Virus record (IMG/VR): IMGVR_UViG_3300021963_000389
Coordinates: 1 to 34,314 of that record
DNA: 34,314 nucleotides
Strand: one strand, 5' to 3'
Source: a virus
The notes below the pieces were generated by a model. That model had not been told where the DNA came from. It worked only from the letters and a program-made list of their open reading frames with translations, and ran no database searches. Positions 8,737-18,772 of the stretch are shown here, one piece after another. Numbering within the stretch: the stretch's first letter is position 1; every line of letters begins with the position of its first letter. The position numbers were made by a program, and so were the translations under genes.

Positions 8737-9369
8737 TTATTCAACAGTTACGGTTACAGGTATGCTGACTCCGCCACCACTCTCATTTCCTATGATGGTT
8801 AATGTGGTTGTGGTTGTTTGTTGTAGTTTTGAAGAAGGCGTAAAAGCGAATTCCAATCCCACCAAAGCTTGTGAATTTTCTGAAGACGTATCACCTGCAA
8901 ATCCTGATACAGTCCCTACAGCTGTAGTCACAGGAGACTCAATTGTTACAATTAAAGTTCCAACTTTAGAATTTCCCAATATAGCCGTATATCCACCATT
9001 AGCATTATAGTTAGATGGAGTAGTCGATGGGGTGATCACAATACGACCATTATATGTAGATACGACATTAATTGAAGATTGTGCAATTGTAACAGTAGGA
9101 ATAAAAGTAGTTCCTTGATCCAAAGTAACCAATTTATACTTCATCACTTGAGTTTCATCAACACTTGGCTCAAAAATTGGAGTATTTATTAAGGCAATCT
9201 CCTTTAAATCTTCAGAATCGGCATTTTCGTTATAAAGACCATAATTAATTTCATCGTCCGCTAAAGCGAATGATGTTATTTTTAAACTTCCGTTTTTGGA
9301 AAGAAGTTCTCTTCCTTTTTTTGTTAAAACCGCGTCAACTACGATGGATTTATTGTCTAAGTATGCCAT
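8737..9369 (-). CDS. Virion structural protein with Ig-like C-terminal half
   Basis: 210 residues. The N-terminus (MAYLDNKSIVVDAVLTKKGRELL... SFALADDEINYGLYN) resembles a family often found in large myoviruses among tail genes. From about 115 on the sequence is Thr/Val/Ser-rich with alternating hydrophobic residues and ends VSIPVTVTVE, which suggests an Ig-like beta-sandwich decoration or attachment domain. A TATTTAT element lies upstream of the start, and the next gene starts 4 nt after its stop. No catalytic motifs. The role as a virion protein is inferred from composition and neighbours. Confidence 0.65.
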   Translation of the reverse strand: MAYLDNKSIVVDAVLTKKGRELLSKNGSLKITSFALADDEINYGLYNENADSEDLKEIALINTPIFEPSVDETQVMKYKLVTLDQGTTFIPTVTIAQSSINVVSTYNGRIVITPSTTPSNYNANGGYTAILGNSKVGTLIVTIESPVTTAVGTVSGFAGDTSSENSQALVGLEFAFTPSSKLQQTTTTTLTIIGNESGGGVSIPVTVTVE

Positions 9370-9416
9370 ATTTCATTTAATAAATAGTTTTAATTTTTAT
9401 TTTTATTCTTTTTTAT

Positions 9417-12400
9417 TTACAACCCTCTGCCACCAAATAATACGTTTGGTTGGAAATCATCTGGAATTCTATATTTAGTATATTCCTTTACAACTCCAAC
9501 GTTTTCTGTTATTTGAGATAATATAGAGTTATTATTTACTTCTCCGTTAGATATATATAAAGTTGCATTATTAAATCTTCTCTTATTTTCTATATCTACT
9601 ATCGGACCGTTATACGGAGATGAAAATCTTGGAAGTTTTCTTAAATTTCCATACCAAGGTAAGGTAGGCAATTTGGATATAGATGACGTGGTATAATTTC
9701 CTGCTAAAGCTTGACCGACATCTATAGTAATCACAGGCTCCCTATCTTCGTTGCCAGGCTCATTGATAGTAGTGAATCTGTTTTGTCTACCCTTTCCAAA
9801 GTAATCCGGCGGAAAATCCACAGTGTCAAGGCTGCCCGTGACATAATACAATTCTTTTCTCAATGACAAGTTCTTTCTACTTATATGAGGAAAATCCCTC
9901 AAGTCAGTTAAAATTTTATATGCCGAAGAAGTTATAAAAGAACTTCCACTGTTGACAAGTTCTACGGAAATAAAATCTTTAATATAATTCGAGGAAGTAA
10001 TATTATCCGGAGAATAACTCAGGGTTTTCTTATTAGTTTTAGTATAAGCAAAATACTTTTTTCCTTCAATATCAACTAAACCATTTAAATCCACGAATAT
10101 ATTGTTCATATATTTATCTGGCGTATCATTTATACTTTTGAATTCTTCAAACGATGAGTTATTAAAAGATAAATTGGTTTCGTGTAATTCTACATCAATA
10201 ATAGAATTTGTGATAGATGTAATTGTAGAACTATCTGTATCACCCAGTATGGTAGTTAAATCTACACTGGAGGTAAAAACTTGTAGGTTAGTTATATTAA
10301 CAGGCTTTTCTTCAATACGATTTCTTTCCAAAATTGTAGGTTCTATCAATAATCCGTTATAAACCTTGTTTCTGGCAGGTAATAAGTTTTTAAGGGTATC
10401 AAAAATACTTGCATCTACATATGTTTTATAAATTGTAAATAATTCGTTAAATAGAATTTTATTTACATAATTTTCTCCATAATAATACTCTCTTAATTTT
10501 TCCAACCCTAAATATTTTCTACCAAATCGTTCTCTAGGATCAGAAATAGACGATACAATTTCATAATCACCAAAGAAATTCAAAATTGATTTATTTCTTT
10601 CGTGAATAGGCGATAAAAATATTCCAAGTTTGTTGGTGTCGACATAATGATCCTCGTCATTTTTATAAGTCTGAGATTTAAGAGGAGACAGAGATTGATC
10701 ATAAGTATGAATTGAATTTTTCTTTACTTTATTATTTTCAAACCTACTAGGACCTACTTCTCCTGTAAAATATTCATTTGTAATATTAAATTCTTTTGTT
10801 TGATGTGGAAATACTGAATATGATTCGGTGAAACAACTTGAAGTATTGTAGTAAGAATAATAATTACTTCCTGAAACATTATATATCTTGGCATAAATGT
10901 TTGGATAATATGGGTTAACGTTGTTTACTGTATATCCTGATTCCGTAGAAGAACTGTATGATATATCTATTGGTATTCCTGAGTCAAATCTAAATAATAT
11001 ATCTTCGTAACTAGAGGATGGTTGTCCTTGATAATAATAATTAAAATTTTTACATTTCAAATAAAAATTTTCGTCAGACAACGCATTTCTCTGAAAAACG
11101 AATCTGTCTAAACATCCGTAAAATTTTTCTACTTTGTATTTACTCAAATTTTCATCCAAAAAATTTTCCAATAAATCAGATGTTTCAGAAATAAGACTTC
11201 CACTTTCATTCTCAGAATCCAATAAGATATTTGCAAAAGAAATAGGAATGTTTCCCAATTCAGACCCTAAATCCAAAGTCTCATTAAAATTTCCAAATAT
11301 TACATATCCACCCAAATTATCAAAAGCTTTATTCAAAGATTGACTTAAATAAAAAGTAAATTTTTTATCAATTGGGTCTATACAAAATTCGTTCTGATGG
11401 ACGCATATATCATATTTAGTAGGAGCCACGTCCTCATCTTCAGGAATTTCAAAGTTTGAATTTATTTCATTCCTTCTTATCAATATACTCATCACTTCAT
11501 TGTTAAACATATGAAATGGTTCTGTAATTACTGTTCTTGATGAAGATGGAACCGTATCGTAATCTTCTATTAAAAAATAAAGGCTGCCTAATTTTTCTGA
11601 TAATTTTATAAATCCAAAAGAATAAATCGGTAAAGAACCAGAAGTATATGTTGTGTGAATAGGAACTATTATTTTATTTAGGTTTTTATACTTTTCTTTG
11701 TCTATGTAAAGTTTAAAATCCAAAGATTTATACGGTTGTAAATTGTTTATTTCAACCCGTTCATCTAATCCACCACTGAATTCTAACAAATATTCTTTAT
11801 CTTCCACTAAATAAGATGAAGTGATTTCACTTCTCGTATATCCACCCCCAAATTCTTTAATCAAAATCATGTTATTTGGGATACCATAAATTGAAAATAT
11901 TTGTCTGAGACACTCTTCTGTTCCTTTTGTCTTATAAATTGATGGGAGATTATTTAAAATTCTTTTCCATATTGTTTTGGTCTTTTTATCCAAAGATATA
12001 GAATTTTTCAAGCTAGCTTTTTTAGAACTATCTAAGTAAGACTCCTCAATTGTCGCATCTTCTAAAATTCCACTCAAACTTGGCGGCGTGGAAAATCCAA
12101 AACTTGATAAAATATGATTAATGATATCTGAGGAAATACCCAACGAATAATCTTCTCCAACTTTTTTATAAATTCCTATGGCCGAAATATACAAATAAAT
12201 ATTATCAAAATGATGACCTATCATACACAAAAACTTCAGATATTCATCATTATTTTCATCTAGATAAACATATTCAGGAGTATTATTTACAAGCGAATCT
12301 CTATTATCTTTGTCATATTCTGATGATTCGTCTAATAATTCACTCACAAATTGAGAAGAAGATGTATCAGATATAGATTCTGTAAATTTTTTTAACGTAG

Positions 12401-14345
12401 TATTATATATAAACTTATTAGTGTCATACAGATAGGATTCATATCCATCAAAAGTAGAGAATATTTCGTCAATTTCTTTTTTATTATTTTCTATTTTTTT
12501 ATAAACGTTGAGTTTGTCGTATACAGAAGAACCACTTGGATCCAACTCTGCCAAATTTTCATTTTCTTCGGTCAACAAAGTAATGTTTTTTATTTTATTT
12601 TGAAAAATTTTAATACGAAGATTTGCTGAAGAAAATACAACGAAGTTATTAAAGTTTGTATAATCTACATTTAAATTTTTAAAATTTTTTACCGTTTTGA
12701 TTTTATTATTATCATCCTGATTTACACTCAACGTATCAGAATTATAGTATTTTGTTCCACTAGTTCTATTTGACGGTTCGTTTATATCTATAGAAAAATT
12801 TGGTCGGGTAAGCTTTATTGTATTCTTCACCGACTCCGTTTCAAAATTTACTATTTGATAAAATGGAGTATAAGAGTTATTTGAAATTTGACAGAAATCG
12901 CCAACAACATAATTATCTGGAATTGGGTCTTTTAATTTTACCCAAAACTCATCGTTTTGTACTGTTGAATTTAATATAAAAAATAAATTATTTTCGCCGA
13001 AGTTTACCGCATTTTTTAAAGGCGATTTAAATTTTGATAAGTATTCACTTTCAACGGTGTCTATTACAAACGTTAGAAATTCAGAAATTATTCCTGATGT
13101 ATATTTAAACGAATCGATATATTGTTGTCTAGATTGTTTTGAAATATTAACATTTGGGTTAAAAAATAGTAATCTTTTGTTACATGCAAAATTGTTAATG
13201 TCAAAAAATGTTCTTCTTACATAACTAAAATTATTTATAAACTCGTAATTAAATTTAAAGTAGTTTAATATGTAATCTTTTATTCCAAGTAATTTTATTT
13301 GTTTCTTTTGTTGAGCATCATAATAAGATTCTCCATAGTAAATTGATCGTAAAATACCCATTACTCCATCATCATCCACCAAAGAAAATAAAGATTTTAA
13401 AGAGTTTATTTCGGTCTTATAATTGTTTTTTGTCTTTGAATAAATGTCACTTATACTAAATGAATTTACATAATACTCAAACTCAGTATACACTCTTTTA
13501 TTTATAAAACTTCCGTCATCCAAAGACAAAAATTCTGTGTTTAATTTGAAAGTTTCGTTGTCTACTATACCTTCAAATTGTATAACACATCCACTGTCTT
13601 TAAAATTTTTATTATATATAAATAACGTAGGAGGAACATCCTCAGTTGTATCTAATATGATTTGTCGTGAAGACTGTTTGTATAATACATTTGTGATATA
13701 ATCCGAACCACCGTTAAATTTACCATCCTTAACTCTGCTAAATCTAAGTGTGTTTACATCTTGATTACTGAAATTTAAGTTATAAACAGTTCCTTTCTTT
13801 ATTTTTATTTCAGTTTTACCATTGAGCAGTATTTGGTTTCCATTGAAAGTAACAGATATATCATTCGACACGTCTTCATCCGTGAAATTTTTTATAAATT
13901 TTATTTCTTTTCTAGAATTACTTATTTCTTTTATAATAAGCGGATTTTTTTTCGAAAAAATCGGGGAAGTGGGTGTTAAAGATAAGTAAAAATTATTACT
14001 TGTTATGGATTGTGAATTTACAATATCCTCTACCGAAACCAATAAGTTTTTATCCAAATCTTGAATTAAGTTAGACTTAATAGGAAAATAATAATCTGTA
14101 AATATATTATTATCTATGTCTTCATATCCATAATATACTTTTAAATTTGAAGATGAACCCGTTATTTCTCCAGAAGAAATTAATTGATTTTGAGAATCAT
14201 ATATGCCGATTGAAATCGAATCCAAATCTTGTTCACCAAAAAAATATTCCTTGGTAGAATTTAAAGAGAACAACTCCGATTCTTTAATGGATAAATAACT
14301 TACTTGATTGATTTGTTCGGCCGATTGTGTAATAATACTCAACAT
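9417..14345 (-). CDS. Giant tail/baseplate protein with a gpI-like segment
   Basis: 1642 residues, the largest gene in the window. Around residues 775-825 the sequence IWKRILNNLPSIYKTKGTEE followed by CLRQIFSIYGIPN resembles the conserved core of phage tail protein I and baseplate-wedge relatives, where a helix leads into a K-G-T-x-x-x-(L/I)-x-x-x-x-x-x-(Y/F)-G pattern. The N-terminal third and the region after 850 are beta-rich, and the latter may include lectin-like sandwiches (FGFIKLSEKLGSLYFLIEDYD). It may do the combined work of T4 gp7/gp8-type wedge proteins that join the gp6 ring to the fibres. It follows a coiled-coil gene by 38 nt and is followed by adhesins. No signal peptide or membrane segment. 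The fold assignment of most of its length is unknown. Confidence 0.65.
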   Translation of the reverse strand: MLSIITQSAEQINQVSYLSIKESELFSLNSTKEYFFGEQDLDSISIGIYDSQNQLISSGEITGSSSNLKVYYGYEDIDNNIFTDYYFPIKSNLIQDLDKNLLVSVEDIVNSQSITSNNFYLSLTPTSPIFSKKNPLIIKEISNSRKEIKFIKNFTDEDVSNDISVTFNGNQILLNGKTEIKIKKGTVYNLNFSNQDVNTLRFSRVKDGKFNGGSDYITNVLYKQSSRQIILDTTEDVPPTLFIYNKNFKDSGCVIQFEGIVDNETFKLNTEFLSLDDGSFINKRVYTEFEYYVNSFSISDIYSKTKNNYKTEINSLKSLFSLVDDDGVMGILRSIYYGESYYDAQQKKQIKLLGIKDYILNYFKFNYEFINNFSYVRRTFFDINNFACNKRLLFFNPNVNISKQSRQQYIDSFKYTSGIISEFLTFVIDTVESEYLSKFKSPLKNAVNFGENNLFFILNSTVQNDEFWVKLKDPIPDNYVVGDFCQISNNSYTPFYQIVNFETESVKNTIKLTRPNFSIDINEPSNRTSGTKYYNSDTLSVNQDDNNKIKTVKNFKNLNVDYTNFNNFVVFSSANLRIKIFQNKIKNITLLTEENENLAELDPSGSSVYDKLNVYKKIENNKKEIDEIFSTFDGYESYLYDTNKFIYNTTLKKFTESISDTSSSQFVSELLDESSEYDKDNRDSLVNNTPEYVYLDENNDEYLKFLCMIGHHFDNIYLYISAIGIYKKVGEDYSLGISSDIINHILSSFGFSTPPSLSGILEDATIEESYLDSSKKASLKNSISLDKKTKTIWKRILNNLPSIYKTKGTEECLRQIFSIYGIPNNMILIKEFGGGYTRSEITSSYLVEDKEYLLEFSGGLDERVEINNLQPYKSLDFKLYIDKEKYKNLNKIIVPIHTTYTSGSLPIYSFGFIKLSEKLGSLYFLIEDYDTVPSSSRTVITEPFHMFNNEVMSILIRRNEINSNFEIPEDEDVAPTKYDICVHQNEFCIDPIDKKFTFYLSQSLNKAFDNLGGYVIFGNFNETLDLGSELGNIPISFANILLDSENESGSLISETSDLLENFLDENLSKYKVEKFYGCLDRFVFQRNALSDENFYLKCKNFNYYYQGQPSSSYEDILFRFDSGIPIDISYSSSTESGYTVNNVNPYYPNIYAKIYNVSGSNYYSYYNTSSCFTESYSVFPHQTKEFNITNEYFTGEVGPSRFENNKVKKNSIHTYDQSLSPLKSQTYKNDEDHYVDTNKLGIFLSPIHERNKSILNFFGDYEIVSSISDPRERFGRKYLGLEKLREYYYGENYVNKILFNELFTIYKTYVDASIFDTLKNLLPARNKVYNGLLIEPTILERNRIEEKPVNITNLQVFTSSVDLTTILGDTDSSTITSITNSIIDVELHETNLSFNNSSFEEFKSINDTPDKYMNNIFVDLNGLVDIEGKKYFAYTKTNKKTLSYSPDNITSSNYIKDFISVELVNSGSSFITSSAYKILTDLRDFPHISRKNLSLRKELYYVTGSLDTVDFPPDYFGKGRQNRFTTINEPGNEDREPVITIDVGQALAGNYTTSSISKLPTLPWYGNLRKLPRFSSPYNGPIVDIENKRRFNNATLYISNGEVNNNSILSQITENVGVVKEYTKYRIPDDFQPNVLFGGRGL

Positions 14346-14383
14346 ATTATATAACTATTAAATTATTTGAATATTCTATTGTA

Positions 14384-14851
14384 TTATTCTTGAGTTTTTA
14401 ATGTATATGGAAACTCGTCATTAAACTCTGAAGCATCGGATCCCTCACCATTCGAAATCCTTAGTTGAATTATAACATCTCTTATAGCTATTTTTTGTAC
14501 ATCCATTATATCTTTTTCATTTAACGATTGATTTGCAACTTCCAATTGACTTTGTAAATCAACTACTTGATTTTCTAAGTTTGAAATTTTTTCGCCTTGT
14601 TCAATAGAATTTTGAGATATTACATTTTCATTATTTACAATAAACTCCTCAAAGTCGGTAGGATACAATTTTATTAATTTTTTAAGGTCATATTCTAAAT
14701 TTTTTACATCTACCTTTAGATACTGTTGATTTAATTGATTGGAATTTGATTTAAAAAATAAATTTCCTGCGGAATTAAAACTGTATGTGTAATTCAACAC
14801 GCCATTTCTAAATTTTTGAACTTCTTCGCCAAATTTGTTTATGTCAGTCAT
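14384..14851 (-). CDS. Coiled-coil protein in the baseplate cluster
   Basis: 155 residues. Residues about 75-115 (IEQGEKISNLENQVVDLQSQ and on through LEVANQSLNEKD) show heptad-like spacing of I, L and V, indicating a parallel coiled coil, probably an oligomerising stalk. The C-terminal part ends in EFPYTLKTQE and may be a small globular cap. The start lies one base after the stop of the DNRLRE-type gene, so translation is coupled. No known family recognised. A short trimeric fibre or chaperone for a fibre would fit, but that is inference from shape and place. Confidence 0.6.
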   Translation of the reverse strand: MTDINKFGEEVQKFRNGVLNYTYSFNSAGNLFFKSNSNQLNQQYLKVDVKNLEYDLKKLIKLYPTDFEEFIVNNENVISQNSIEQGEKISNLENQVVDLQSQLEVANQSLNEKDIMDVQKIAIRDVIIQLRISNGEGSDASEFNDEFPYTLKTQE

Positions 14852-14852
14852 A

Positions 14853-16097
14853 TTATCTTACAACTTTAAATACATCGCCATTGTCAAATATCTGAATAGA
14901 TCCGTCGGAAAGTTCAGTTTTTATCAAAATTCTATAGTATCTTTCCTGAGGAAGTCCTGTGGTATCTAAATAGAAATAGTTGCCATATTCATCACAACTT
15001 AATTTTGTATAATCGTCAAATCCAATTATTACTTCTTCACTTTCGTTATCTTTTATAGAGTAGAAGCTAGATGTAGGCAAATATTTCGGAGTTAAATATG
15101 AGGTTTGAAAAGATGTGAACTGTTTCTTCGGATTTTGTTCACGAGCAAAAACTGTAAATTTTACTTTTGACCCACTTTTATATTCTTTCTTTAAATTTTT
15201 TATTGAAATTGAAACTCCTAAACTTGATGTGATGGGAGACAAACTGCTTGTATTAAATGTAAAATCCGACCATTGAACATCTATATAAGGAGAATATATA
15301 GTATTTGTTTCTCTGCTAAAAAATTTTAAGTTGCTGGTGGCATTTGGATTCAGTTCATCCGAAGTCAAAAGTATAAGTCCTTCGTTTGGTATACATCCAC
15401 ATATCCAAGCTTGACATATATTTGTTATATCCAATTTGATATCGGAAGTAGAATAACTAAATGATTGAGTGCAAATATAGTTGGCTCCAGATATATTTGA
15501 ACAAAAACTTTGAGAAACATTATTAGATGTGCTTATAGGCGCCGAATAATACCAAGTTCCTCCGCCTTTTGTAAATGAAGCGGTAGACGCATAATCTAAA
15601 TAATTTACTCCTGAAATATTTGCCTCCATATCAATGTTTGGATACCAAACACTTGAACTATCTGGATATTTTCTATATTTCCAATTTACTCCTGATGTTC
15701 CTCCACCCGCCGCAACGGTTCCAATACCCATATCCCAACTTTGACTTATAGGAAAGGCATAAATTTTATAATCCAAAGGAACCTCAGTAGATTCTATAGT
15801 TTTTAAATTTAAAATAAACTTAGGTTCCGATATATCTCCAGAAGAAATTGACGCGCTTATAGAACTTAAATCGAATTTTAGTATGGATCTTTTTAAAAAA
15901 GATTTGTAATTTGTCAAATATCGGTTTACTGTTTCGTAATAATTTCCTGAAATGTATCCGGTAAGAACTCCAGAAAAGTTTGTTAAACTTCCAGTATAAC
16001 CGCATGCCGAACCGCTAAAAGAACCTGATATTGTTCCTGAAACACAGGCGCTTCCTGTGACACCTACAAAACTATCTACTGTAAAAGTTAATGCCAT
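14853..16097 (-). CDS. DNRLRE-like virion protein with Gly/Ser-repeat N-terminus
   Basis: 414 residues. The first 55 residues are a glycine/serine repeat (SGTISGSFSGSACGYTGSL and on) of the kind that forms beta-solenoid fibre segments. Residues about 65-280 look like a DNRLRE carbohydrate-associated beta-sandwich: RSILKFDLSSI, ISQSWDMGIG, then LDITNICQAWICG and EGLILLTSDE leading to SPYIDVQWSD, which follows the family's usual order. The C-terminal 130 residues contain FTVFAREQNPKK and may be another sandwich. An adhesin or fibre role in surface recognition is likely. ATG at 16097; an AT-rich TTATAAAT box runs directly into the start. Confidence 0.65.
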   Translation of the reverse strand: MALTFTVDSFVGVTGSACVSGTISGSFSGSACGYTGSLTNFSGVLTGYISGNYYETVNRYLTNYKSFLKRSILKFDLSSISASISSGDISEPKFILNLKTIESTEVPLDYKIYAFPISQSWDMGIGTVAAGGGTSGVNWKYRKYPDSSSVWYPNIDMEANISGVNYLDYASTASFTKGGGTWYYSAPISTSNNVSQSFCSNISGANYICTQSFSYSTSDIKLDITNICQAWICGCIPNEGLILLTSDELNPNATSNLKFFSRETNTIYSPYIDVQWSDFTFNTSSLSPITSSLGVSISIKNLKKEYKSGSKVKFTVFAREQNPKKQFTSFQTSYLTPKYLPTSSFYSIKDNESEEVIIGFDDYTKLSCDEYGNYFYLDTTGLPQERYYRILIKTELSDGSIQIFDNGDVFKVVR

Positions 16098-16127
16098 ATT
16101 TATAAGTATAAAAATTTATTCGTATTT

Positions 16128-16514
16128 TTAAGTAAAATAATAGAAATCTTCGGGAGCAGAAATATAAATAAAATTACCAAAATCGTCAGTAATTATGTTT
16201 CCAAAATCATCAACGACGCGTATTGGCTCACAAATTCCTCCCGGCTGACCGACCGATACACAATTTATTATACCATTTACAGATCCAGAAGAACAATTAA
16301 TACTTCCTGTGAAATCTCCTGTGAAATTGATTAAGTTTTCTGAAATTAATTGATTAGACGAAGATATGAATTGTAAGACAGAATCTTCATAATTAAAATC
16401 TAATTTATTTACCGACCCTAACTCTAAAAAACCATCCAATGAAAAATTTTTATTAAACAAAATTTCATCATTTAATATATAAGTGTCTTTTTTACAAAAA
16501 ATAAAATGATGCAT
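16128..16514 (-). CDS. Small Gly/Ser-repeat virion protein, paralogue of the gene before it
   Basis: 128 residues from MHHFIFCKKDTYILND. The N-terminus aligns with the gene just upstream (MHKFIYSSSDSFISND), and both go on to a FTGDFTGSI / YITGSITGSG type repeat, so the pair arose by duplication. The frame is open 6 codons further upstream, but the ATG at 16514 lies 4 nt after the upstream stop and gives the matching N-terminus. The C-terminal part (VVDDFGNIITDDFGNFIYI) contains a duplicated DDFGNxI unit. Probably a small fibre or baseplate decoration protein. No motifs of catalytic function. Confidence 0.6.
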   Translation of the reverse strand: MHHFIFCKKDTYILNDEILFNKNFSLDGFLELGSVNKLDFNYEDSVLQFISSSNQLISENLINFTGDFTGSINCSSGSVNGIINCVSVGQPGGICEPIRVVDDFGNIITDDFGNFIYISAPEDFYYFT

Positions 16515-16518
16515 ATAA

Positions 16519-16806
16519 TTAACATGAACCACTATCCTCTACATACATTCCACTTCCTGATAAACTTCCTGAAACTATTCCCGACCCAGTGATTGAGCCT
16601 GTGATATATCCATAAAAATTCAATACTGTCAATCCCACTCTTTCCGACGAAGAGGAAATTTCTGCGGAAGATGTATATACAAAAGTTCTAACATATCGAT
16701 TGGTCGATTCTATTTCTAGGATTTCATCACGACCGAAGTTTTTTAAAACGTAAGTTCGGTCGTTCGAAATAAAAGAATCTGAAGAACTGTATATAAACTT
16801 ATGCAT
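16519..16806 (-). CDS. Small Gly/Ser-repeat virion protein
   Basis: 95 residues. Starts MHKFIYSSSDSFISND and ends in a run of short glycine/serine repeats (GYITGSITGSGIVSGSLSG) before a C-terminal cysteine. It is a shorter paralogue of the following gene. Its ATG overlaps the stop of the gp6-like gene by one base (TAATG), so it is coupled to the baseplate genes. The repeats resemble short beta-solenoid turns seen in phage fibre proteins. Function beyond a likely virion part is unknown. Confidence 0.6.
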   Translation of the reverse strand: MHKFIYSSSDSFISNDRTYVLKNFGRDEILEIESTNRYVRTFVYTSSAEISSSSERVGLTVLNFYGYITGSITGSGIVSGSLSGSGMYVEDSGSC

Positions 16807-18770
16807 TATAATATCTTTCCTTTAATATCAATGTTTGGGTTTTTAACTTCAAAAATAGCAGGATCTATTGGTGGATATATTATTTTGTTTTTTGTAGCCG
16901 ATGGTATATCATATTCACAAACTGAATAACCCGAATCCGTTATATTTACTATTTCCAAATTTGCAACGGATTGTACTCCCTCTATTTTTACAATTTCCAG
17001 TTCCAATTGATTTATGTTAATTGGTTGAGAAATTTGCCATAAATCTATATTGAAAAAATTCCGCACCGCAGTTATACAGTTATTTAATACTTCTTTTTTA
17101 TTATAATTAGAATATGTTAATATTGTAAAATTTACGCCAATATTAATAATAAAAGCATCAATTATATTAACTCTATCGGACAACATCCTATACTTAGATA
17201 AATAATTTCTAAGATTATATGAAAGTGCCTCATTTATAGGTTTTAGTTTTTTATTATCATCATAGGTCAAAACATATAAATTTACGGCATTAGGATTTAT
17301 ACCATCTAAATTAATTTTTCTAAAATCTTTGTTTTGTTCATCTACAATTATATTGTTATTTTCATCTATTAATCCTGGTATAAAAGAAGTATTATTCGTA
17401 TAAAGATCGTTCTCAGTAGTCACATAGGCCTTAGAAACCTTTCCATATTCAGGCGACATACTAAAAACCCTAGCGATATAATCATCTTTTGTAACAATTC
17501 TATCTTGTGCCGCAAAATTGGCCATAGCGTTTTGTTTTATTTCGTTAATTGTTTCAAAACCAGCTCCTCCAACAGCAGGTATAGGATTTTCTACTCTTAA
17601 ACTGGTTTTTATGGTATTAACCAATCCGATTTCCGAAGGTAAATAATCTTGTAATTCAATAAATTCTATTTTACTTATCTTTGTTATATCTCCCACATTT
17701 ACATTTGATTCTATCCCACCCCCCACAACATAAGTTATTTCTAAAGTAGTGTTAAACGGTGACAATCCATAAGAGTTGGAGTTAATAAAAGAAGTAGGAT
17801 CCAGAGTTAGGTTGTATTTACTTATGTTAGAAAAGCCAACACCTAAGCTGTCAGAATTTGGAACCAACAACTCTTCTTCTATACTATCCGTTGATGGGCC
17901 GAATTGTAAAAAAGTTTTATTATTTTCGTCCACTTCAACTGTAAATCTTCTGTTAGTTCTTAAAAACTTTATAATATTTGGAACAGTCGATCTAAATTGT
18001 GAAAATTTCTCAAAATTATATTGATTGTTTTCAACGGGTAATTGAACCAAATCTTGTGCCAAATATTCAACTTGATACCAGTTATTATTATCAGCATCTT
18101 TTACACTTAAAATTTTTATCACGTTATCTTCGATAAGTTCGATTCGTAAATTTGGGGTATCAGAATTAACTAATACAGACGTTGTAATTTTTTTGCCGCT
18201 ATAAGCTTTAACAGATTTTTTTAACAAATAAAATTCAGGCTCGCCTTCGTCATTTCTAGAAAATACTTCATCTGTTCTAGGAGACAATTCACTTTTTAAA
18301 GAAAAGTTTACTGTATCCATTGTTAAAAAAGAAACTCCTGTAGAAGAAATAACCTCCATTGCTTCAGAAATACTTAATGTGTATCGTTCATCTGGCTCAA
18401 AAGTTCCATCTGAATTTCTTTTTGAGGGGGCGATCATATACAAATCCAAATTCGTTATGGAAGGCTTGGATGGTTTTGTAGTATATCCCAAATATTTTGC
18501 TAAATTTATTACATTCTTTCTTTCTTCTGAAAATTGCATAAGTCCTTCTTTGAACTGATAATCAATATAAAAAGAAAGAACGTCGCCAACATATGATGCC
18601 ATATCTATAAACATCATTCCAGGAGATGCATCGTTAAAATCTTTATAGGACTTCGGATAATATTGTTTAGCAAAATCAATCAGATTTTGTTTAATCTGAT
18701 TAAAATCCCGTCCCAGATATTTAACTTCTCGTGACTGAGGTTTAAAATTTTTATCTAAAATAGTTGACAT
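16806..18770 (-). CDS. Baseplate wedge protein, T4 gp6-like (baseplate J family)
   Basis: 654 residues, close to T4 gp6 (660). The N-terminus (YLGRDFNQIKQNLIDFAKQY followed by YPKSYKDFNDASPGMMFIDM) is the typical start of gp6-like wedge proteins. Residues about 398-450 hold the baseplate-J core: GGAGFETINEIKQNA, then AAQDRIVTKDDYIARV, matching the GG-x-x-x-E-x...R-x-V-T-x-x-D-Y pattern. gp6 dimers form the inner ring that ties the baseplate wedges together and relays contraction. It directly follows the gp25-like gene (2-nt gap), the same pairing as in many contractile-tail clusters. Start ATG at 18770, no Shine-Dalgarno site. Confidence 0.92.
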   Translation of the reverse strand: MSTILDKNFKPQSREVKYLGRDFNQIKQNLIDFAKQYYPKSYKDFNDASPGMMFIDMASYVGDVLSFYIDYQFKEGLMQFSEERKNVINLAKYLGYTTKPSKPSITNLDLYMIAPSKRNSDGTFEPDERYTLSISEAMEVISSTGVSFLTMDTVNFSLKSELSPRTDEVFSRNDEGEPEFYLLKKSVKAYSGKKITTSVLVNSDTPNLRIELIEDNVIKILSVKDADNNNWYQVEYLAQDLVQLPVENNQYNFEKFSQFRSTVPNIIKFLRTNRRFTVEVDENNKTFLQFGPSTDSIEEELLVPNSDSLGVGFSNISKYNLTLDPTSFINSNSYGLSPFNTTLEITYVVGGGIESNVNVGDITKISKIEFIELQDYLPSEIGLVNTIKTSLRVENPIPAVGGAGFETINEIKQNAMANFAAQDRIVTKDDYIARVFSMSPEYGKVSKAYVTTENDLYTNNTSFIPGLIDENNNIIVDEQNKDFRKINLDGINPNAVNLYVLTYDDNKKLKPINEALSYNLRNYLSKYRMLSDRVNIIDAFIINIGVNFTILTYSNYNKKEVLNNCITAVRNFFNIDLWQISQPININQLELEIVKIEGVQSVANLEIVNITDSGYSVCEYDIPSATKNKIIYPPIDPAIFEVKNPNIDIKGKIL

Positions 18771-18772
18771 AT

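Noticed and set aside
8733-8744. TTG start giving MNKIM before the 366-residue virion protein
   Set aside because: It overlaps the previous gene; the ATG 4 nt after that gene's stop matches the spacing seen elsewhere in the cluster.
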